Shown: one piece after another, positions 7,359 through 11,451 of the stretch
How positions within the stretch are numbered: the first letter of the stretch is position 1
Layout: each line of letters opens with the position of its first letter
Assembly (NCBI GenBank): GCA_026400425.1
Contig: JAPLPC010000195.1
Location: 1-11,451, forward strand
DNA from: Hyphomicrobiales bacterium
Lineage (GTDB): Bacteria > Pseudomonadota > Alphaproteobacteria > Rhizobiales > Xanthobacteraceae
DNA length: 11,451 nt
Direction of reading: 5' to 3'
Position numbers and translations under genes: made by a program
Notes under the pieces: generated by a model
What the model saw: only the letters and a program-made list of their open reading frames with translations
What the model was told of the DNA's origin: nothing
Database searches by the model: none

Positions 7359-7522
7359 GGATCAGTCCTGAATGGGTGACGGCGGGCAGGTGTCGGCGAT
7401 GCGTGCGCGAAGTGCAAATCACATCGGGATCACGATTGCGATGTCGCCTGACGGGTGATTGCAAGCGTAAGTAGAACGACAGCGGACGTTGTTCACGCCC
7501 GCCATCGTGCGGCCAGCCGGGG

Positions 7523-7984
7523 TTAGCGCGCTGTGCCAGTCTTGGAACTGTCGATCTCGGTTCCTGTCGGGTTCGATTGCGGCCCCTGCGAGCGGATCGG
7601 CGCGGAGCCGGTCGTCACATCCGAGTTCTGTTTCGTCGGCGTCACGTCACGCACGCCTGGCGCAACCGGCGGCTTCGTATTGTTGTCCGCAATATTGTTG
7701 GTCGGCGTCGGTGCCTTTTGCGCGCCGTCCTTCGTCGCCGAAGTCGATTGCGCCGTGCTCGCCGCGCCGTTCTGATCGGTTGGGCTACTGTTCAAGCCGT
7801 AGAAAACGACACCCAGCAGAACCAGCGCGACTGCACCATAGGCGAGCAAGCGTCCGCCTGAAGCGCGCCCCTGCTGCATGGTGGGATCGGCCTGCAGGTC
7901 GCCATGGAGACGAGCTGCGTCGTCGCCGTGTGGATGGCGAGGGGCGGTATTGCGTGGATCGTTGGGCTGATGATTGTTTGCCAT
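7523..7984 (-). CDS. Hypothetical single-span membrane protein
   Basis: A 153-aa protein with three parts: a polar, His/Asn/Asp-rich N-terminal tail of about 44 residues (cytoplasmic by charge), one membrane helix at about 45-64 (RLLAYGAVALVLLGVVFYGL) and a Ser/Thr/Asn/Pro-rich, unstructured C-terminal tail of about 90 residues, predicted periplasmic. No enzyme motif is visible and I do not recognise a named family; proteins of this layout are common in Bradyrhizobiaceae. The start is firm: AGGAGG precedes ATG 7984 by 7 nt. A near-EcfG promoter lies upstream (8009-8033), suggesting stress-induced expression. Confidence 0.75.
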   Translation of the reverse strand: MANNHQPNDPRNTAPRHPHGDDAARLHGDLQADPTMQQGRASGGRLLAYGAVALVLLGVVFYGLNSSPTDQNGAASTAQSTSATKDGAQKAPTPTNNIADNNTKPPVAPGVRDVTPTKQNSDVTTGSAPIRSQGPQSNPTGTEIDSSKTGTAR

Positions 7985-8008
7985 TTCAATTCCTCCTATT
8001 GGGAAAAC

Positions 8009-8033
8009 AACCGGCCCAATCCATGCATGTTCC
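8009..8033 (-). promoter_or_regulatory. Near-consensus EcfG-type promoter before the single-span membrane protein gene
   Basis: Read on the minus strand: GGAAC (8033-8029), 16 nt, then GGTT (8012-8009). The alphaproteobacterial EcfG consensus is GGAAC, 16-17 nt, CGTT, so one base of the -10 differs. It lies 25 nt upstream of ATG 7984, a sensible distance once the AGGAGG site is allowed for. Confidence 0.4.
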
Positions 8034-8152
8034 CGCCATCGCCGTCATCGAGCGCAATCGTGGACATCGCGGCATGCGCCTCGGATACATCAGTTGTTAA
8101 GGCCGCACTGCGACTCTCGCGGAACCTTTGATTCGCAGCAGTGGCGCCCAAC

Positions 8153-8848
8153 ATGTTCGACACCATCATTCTTCTCACGGGCCCCGCCGAACATTCCGTC
8201 TTCACGACGTTGCTGCGCGGACACCATCCGTCGCTCCATGTGGTGCCGGTTTTCACGGCCGCGGATCTTGCTGCCATCGAAACCGACTGGCTCTCTCGTG
8301 CGCGCCTGATCTCGTTCGTCGCCGACGTCAACGTGCCAGGCGCGGTCATCGAGCAGCTCGGCTACGGCGCCTACAATTTCCATGCGGGGCCGCCGAGCTA
8401 TCCGGGGCGCGCCGCCGCCCAGCTTGCGCTGCGTGATCGCGCACTGGAATTCGGTGGCACGATGCACCGCGTGATTGATGGCGGCCGTGTCGGACCGATC
8501 ATCGATGTCGATCTGTTAGCCACACCATCCGGCATCGACGTCGGCGGTTTGGAGGAGATGGCCTATACGCATCTCATGCAGATGTTCTGGCGGATGTCGC
8601 GCCAGCTGGCGACGCAGTCGGAGCCTCTGATCGCGCGCGCCTTGCGCTGGGGCGGCCGTCGTCCCACGCATGCTGCGGAACTGCGCGCCACCATCTGCCC
8701 ATTGCCGGTTTCGCACGGAATGAAGCAGATGATCGATCCATCCGGCGACGATTTCAGTATCGCGCCATCGTTGCCTGGGCACAGACCTGCCGCGCACGTC
8801 TCGACACCTGCAAGGGACGTTTCAGCCCAGGCCAGTGTCGAGGCCTGA
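8153..8848 (+). CDS. Formyltransferase-fold protein (FMT_N family)
   Basis: About 231 aa from ATG 8153, or 235 aa from an in-frame GTG at 8141; neither has a clear ribosome site. The core resembles the N-terminal domain of methionyl-tRNA formyltransferase: a hydrophobic first strand (FDTIILLTG), then YNFHAGPPSYPGRAA, holding the Asn and His of the catalytic N-x-H motif (Asn79 and His81 counted from the GTG), and GTMHRVIDGGRVGPIIDVDLL. The third catalytic residue, an Asp normally at DAG or DTG just before the GPI-like turn, appears to be Arg or Val here. The tRNA-binding C-terminal domain of true FMT is absent; instead there is a short polar tail. The substrate is unknown; an N-formylated small molecule or sugar is possible, or the protein may be inactive. 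It lies 142 nt upstream of the KaiC-like gene, with only a weak hairpin (8889-8904) between. Confidence 0.72.
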   Translation: MFDTIILLTGPAEHSVFTTLLRGHHPSLHVVPVFTAADLAAIETDWLSRARLISFVADVNVPGAVIEQLGYGAYNFHAGPPSYPGRAAAQLALRDRALEFGGTMHRVIDGGRVGPIIDVDLLATPSGIDVGGLEEMAYTHLMQMFWRMSRQLATQSEPLIARALRWGGRRPTHAAELRATICPLPVSHGMKQMIDPSGDDFSIAPSLPGHRPAAHVSTPARDVSAQASVEA

Positions 8849-8921
8849 TCGTCGCCTCTGGCTTGCGTTGCCCCTGATCGCGGCAGGAGGGAACCGCGCT
8901 TCCCATTGAAAAATACTTGAA

Positions 8922-8946
8922 GGAACCCGTCGCTGTTCCGTGCGTT
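8922..8946 (+). promoter_or_regulatory. EcfG (general stress response) promoter for the KaiC-like/receiver operon
   Basis: GGAAC (8922-8926), 16 nt, CGTT (8943-8946): a full match to the promoter recognised by the alphaproteobacterial EcfG sigma factor controlled by PhyR/NepR. It lies 44 nt before ATG 8991, giving a short leader of roughly 35-40 nt. The -35 is also half of an inverted repeat GGAAC-N8-GTTCC (8922-8939). No competing sigma-70 promoter is obvious. Confidence 0.7.
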
Positions 8947-8990
8947 TGGACATTTCACCGCGTCAGGTGATTTCTCAGGGACAGTGACGG

Positions 8991-10386
8991 ATGAGTGTTG
9001 ACAATGACCGGGTCGCAACCGGCATCGCGGGCCTGGATGCCATTCTCGGCGGGGGAGTCTTCGAAGGCGGCATCTACATCATCCAGGGCGCACCCGGCGC
9101 AGGCAAGACCATCCTCGGCAATCAGATCTGCTTCGCCCAGGCGGCGCAAGGCCGCAATGCGCTCTACATCACGCTGCTCGCGGAGAGCCATGCCCGCATG
9201 ATCGGGCATATGCGACGCCTGAAATTCTTCGATGAGAACGTGATCCCGGACCGGATGTCCTATGTCGGCGCGTTCAAGACGCTGGAGGACGACGGCTTGC
9301 GCGGATTGCTCGACGTGGTCCGCCGCGAAGTGCGTACCCGCAAAGCCAATATCCTCGTGCTGGACGGGCTCATTACCGTGCACGAAAAGGCGCGAACCGA
9401 GCTGGAACTGAAGAAGTTCATTCACGAATTGCAAACCCAGGCGGGTTTCAGCAATTGCACGATGTTCCTGCTCACCAGTGCCTTCGATGCCGATGCGCAT
9501 CCGCCGGAGCACACGATGGTGGACGGGCTGATCGAGCTGCAGGCGTCGCTGCATGGCCGCCGCTCGGAGCGTTCGATCCAGATCCACAAACTGCGCGGCG
9601 GCTGGTTCATGGGCGGCAAGCACGCCTATCGCATCACCGATACCGGCCACGCCATCTTCCCGCGTACCGAGGCGCTGCTGGAAACCCCGAGCATCTGGGA
9701 CAGTGCCGACGGACCGATGGTGCCGACAGGCATTCCCGGCCTCGATAAAATGTTCGGCGGCGGCATCGATACGCATTCTGTAACGGTCGTGCTGGGGCCG
9801 TCGGGTTCAGGCAAGACCACGACGAGCCTTCAGTTCCTGACGGGGGGCCCGGCAGGAGAACCCGCGCTGTTTTTCGGCTTCCATGAAAACCCGATGGCGC
9901 TGCGGGTCAAGGCGAAGAGCCTCAAGCTGCCATTGACGGACAATATCGACCTGATGTGGCGCCCGCAGACCGAAGCGGTGCTCGATGAGGTCGCGACGGA
10001 TCTGCTCGGCACCATCCGTCGGAATGGTGTGCGTCGCCTGGTGATCGACGGCATCGAATACGACACTGGCAACAGCAGAGACCGATCATGCGGGTATGAC
10101 ACCGGGGCAGCCGCTCAAAGGTATCAACCAAACTGGTCTTTCCGCCGTCGCCGAAAATATCATCGCGCTGCAGCTTGCAGCACTTCGTTCGGAAAATCAT
10201 CGATTGATGACGATCCTCAAATCTCGCGACCGCCGAACGGACATGAGGATGCGTCGTTTTGAAATTCACGAGGGCGGCATCGTGCTCGATGATAACCACG
10301 AGAGGGCTGAACGCATCCTTCGTGACATTTCCAGTCAAGGGCTGCCTCCGGGGCCGGTGGCGGACCTTAAATTGACTGGAGAATAG
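8991..10386 (+). pseudogene. KaiC-like double RecA-domain ATPase, frameshifted with an apparent internal deletion
   Basis: A KaiC-family ATPase with two RecA-like domains. Domain 1: Walker A GAPGAGKT (33-40) and Walker B ILVLDGL (Asp125). Domain 2: a repeat of the T-G-I-x-G-L-D opening at about 243, Walker A GPSGSGKT (269-276) and Walker B LVIDGIEY (Asp353). Just after Walker B the frame changes near 10057-10063. The original frame continues with unrelated sequence to TGA 10260-10262, while the KaiC C-terminus resumes in the next frame (TTLATAETDHAG, LSAVAENIIALQ, RRFEIHEGGIVLDD) to TAG 10384-10386. Relative to the family, about 25-30 residues between Walker B and the next strand seem missing. 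The family includes the cyanobacterial clock kinase, but no KaiA or KaiB is here and a signalling or stress role is more likely. The downstream receiver gene starts 2 nt after the stop. Confidence 0.85.
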
Positions 10387-10388
10387 CG

Positions 10389-10748
10389 GTGCGAACTGTC
10401 CTGATTGTCGAGGACGAATGGGCGATCGCCGACTGGCTCGAAGTCCTGTTGAGCGAGAGCGCTTTCAATGTGCTAGTTGCCGGCAACGGCCGCGAGGCGC
10501 TCGATATCCTGCATCGCGAGACGCCCGATCTGGTGCTGACCGATTTCATGATGCCGTTCGTGGATGGTGCGGGATTGATCGCTGCCATGCGCGACGACGC
10601 GCGGCTGCGGCAGATTCCGGTGGTCGTGATGACGTCGCTGCTGGAGCAGGTGGTACGCGATCGCGCGGGTCTGTTCACGGCCTATCTACGCAAGCCGTTC
10701 CGCGAGGCCGAATTGATGAAGATCGTCGGCGATATATTTCCGAGTTAG
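10389..10748 (+). CDS. Single-domain response regulator (receiver only)
   Basis: A 119-aa CheY-like receiver with no output domain. All phosphorylation residues are present: acidic pocket Glu8 and Asp9 (VEDE), phospho-acceptor Asp52 (LTDFMMP), Thr82 (VVMTS) and Lys102 (LRKPF). Tyr99 occupies the usual aromatic switch position. The start is GTG 10389, supported by GGAG (10378-10381) with 7-nt spacing; translation would be coupled to the KaiC-like gene, whose stop is 2 nt upstream. No histidine kinase is in the window, so its phosphodonor is unknown; output is probably by protein contact, the KaiC-like ATPase being the natural candidate partner. It should share the EcfG-type promoter at 8922. 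Confidence 0.9.
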   Translation: MRTVLIVEDEWAIADWLEVLLSESAFNVLVAGNGREALDILHRETPDLVLTDFMMPFVDGAGLIAAMRDDARLRQIPVVVMTSLLEQVVRDRAGLFTAYLRKPFREAELMKIVGDIFPS

Positions 10749-11081
10749 TCGCGCGGAACGTCGCCGGCTCGGCGGGCACTTGCGATCCCATCGCGTGCGA
10801 AGACGTCAGCGACCGCCCGTCGACGGGGGCGACGCCATGTTGCGCTGCACAGCGCGGGTTATCTCCGTTCGCCATCGGCCTCCTGCACGACATAACGTGG
10901 CGAGGTTGTCTCCCCTGACATCATGAAGTTGCGTTTTTGGATGGCTGTCGCGCGGGCAGAACATTTGTGATGCGCGTGCTTTGCAGTTCAACATAGACTG
11001 CTTCTAAGGGAGTCGAATGACCCCACATAACGATGCGTAAGCATGTCCGCCGGAACGACACGGGCGGCAGATGAGGGCGGA
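10749..11081. other. Intergenic region between receiver and oxidoreductase genes
   Basis: These 333 nt hold no convincing protein gene. Visible structure: a short stem CGCCG-GCT-CGGCG (10762-10774) and a 12-bp palindrome CCCGTCGACGGG (10816-10827), neither followed by a T-run, so termination of the receiver operon is unclear. A tiny open frame (11017-11040, MTPHNDA) has a good ribosome site (AGGGAG, 11008-11013) and ends 2 nt before an alternative in-frame ATG (11043) of the oxidoreductase; it could be a leader peptide. No well-spaced promoter was found. Confidence 0.5.
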
Positions 11082-11451
11082 ATGGGAATCAATCAAGGCC
11101 CGATCAGTCTCGATCAGAAATACACCCAAGGTTCCGGTCATATCTTTCTCACCGGCATTCAGGCGCTGGTCAGGCTGCCGATGGCGCAGGTCCGGCGGGA
11201 TCGCGCGGCCGGCCTCAACACCTCGGCCTTCGTGACGGGCTATCGCGGCTCGCCGCTGGGTGGCTACGATCAGCAACTCATGGCGGCCCGCCAACATCTC
11301 GATCAGTACGGCATCAAGTTCCAGCCTGGCGTCAACGAGGATCTCGCCGCCACGGCGATCTGGGGCACCCAGCAACTCAACCTGTCGCCCGGCGCCAACT
11401 ATGACGGTGTCACCGGCATCTGGTACGGCAAGGGGCCGGGCGTCGATCGTT
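11082..11451 (+). CDS. Indolepyruvate ferredoxin oxidoreductase, N-terminal part (cut by window edge)
   Basis: The first 123 codons of a large TPP-dependent 2-oxoacid:ferredoxin oxidoreductase of the fused indolepyruvate type, usually about 1,150 aa in these bacteria. Such enzymes oxidatively decarboxylate arylpyruvates to aryl-acyl-CoA and reduce ferredoxin in the cytoplasm. Visible family sequence: ISLDQKYTQGSGHIFLTGIQ, ALVRLPMAQVRRDRAAGLNT, GYRGSPLGGYDQQL, FQPGVNEDLAATAIWGTQQL, GIWYGKGPGVDR. These belong to the N-terminal pyrimidine-binding domain; the YRGSPLGG and VNEDLAAT segments are typical. ATG 11082 was chosen because GAGG (11074-11077) precedes it and MGINQGPISLD looks like the family N-terminus; an in-frame ATG at 11043 would add 13 residues but lacks a ribosome site. 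The iron-sulfur and TPP-binding parts lie beyond the window. Confidence 0.9.
   Translation, partial: MGINQGPISLDQKYTQGSGHIFLTGIQALVRLPMAQVRRDRAAGLNTSAFVTGYRGSPLGGYDQQLMAARQHLDQYGIKFQPGVNEDLAATAIWGTQQLNLSPGANYDGVTGIWYGKGPGVDR

Noticed and set aside
6498..7379. A 293-codon plus-strand open frame opposite the alpha/beta hydrolase
   Set aside because: The hydrolase on the minus strand has signal peptide, catalytic triad and ribosome site; the plus frame has no recognisable domain.
7421..7444. ACATCG ... CGATGT inverted repeat upstream of the hydrolase
   Set aside because: 6-bp arms with a 12-nt gap and no supporting promoter elements; likely chance.
8889..8904. GGGAA-CCGCGC-TTCCC hairpin as a terminator after the formyltransferase gene
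   Set aside because: Only a 5-bp stem and no T-run on the plus strand; too weak to call.
8955..9776. A 273-codon minus-strand open frame opposite the KaiC-like gene
   Set aside because: Antisense shadow; two Walker A motifs and the promoter support the plus strand.

Overview
The window is GC-rich chromosomal DNA from an alphaproteobacterium, most likely the Bradyrhizobium / Rhodopseudomonas / Afipia group of Rhizobiales. The grounds are an ATP12-family F1 chaperone, a stand-alone FlhB C-terminal protein next to a FliK-like gene, a fused-type indolepyruvate ferredoxin oxidoreductase, and a match to the EcfG stress sigma factor promoter. The genus is inferred from gene content only. No tRNA, rRNA, CRISPR array or insertion sequence was seen.

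Layout, left to right. The C-terminus of an unknown Pro-rich protein (to 243) is followed on + by the ATP12 chaperone (307-1086) and a translationally coupled pair, FliK-like (1140-2786) and FlhB-like/FlhX (2783-3049). This pair resembles a flagellar export substrate-switching module. A DUF4260 membrane protein lies convergently on - (3046-3444), its stop codon overlapping that of flhX. Next is a propionyl-CoA carboxylase beta gene (about 3459-4990) that lacks its start and carries a perfect 29-bp tandem duplication which shifts the frame. A 251-nt intergenic stretch with several hairpins precedes a TRIC/UPF0126 membrane channel gene (5242-5874). A terminator that could serve both strands (5906-5930) separates it from a small secreted-protein gene on - (5958-6175), which is also frameshifted. 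Two more - strand genes follow: a secreted alpha/beta hydrolase (6354-7358) and a single-span membrane protein (7523-7984). On + come a formyltransferase-fold protein (8153-8848), a two-domain KaiC-like ATPase (8991-10386, frameshifted with an apparent internal deletion) and a single-domain response regulator (10389-10748). The KaiC-like and regulator genes appear to form an operon behind a good EcfG-type promoter. A 333-nt intergenic region leads to the start of an indolepyruvate ferredoxin oxidoreductase cut by the right edge.

The most unusual aspect is the clustering of four lesions: the missing 5' end of pccB/DUF4260, the 29-bp duplication in pccB, the frame change in the small secreted protein, and the frame change plus deletion in the KaiC-like gene. 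In each case conserved protein sequence resumes on the far side. This points either to very recent decay or, I think more likely, to assembly errors in a draft sequence. The most interesting biology is the KaiC-like/receiver pair under probable general-stress control, followed by the structured 5029-5161 element.
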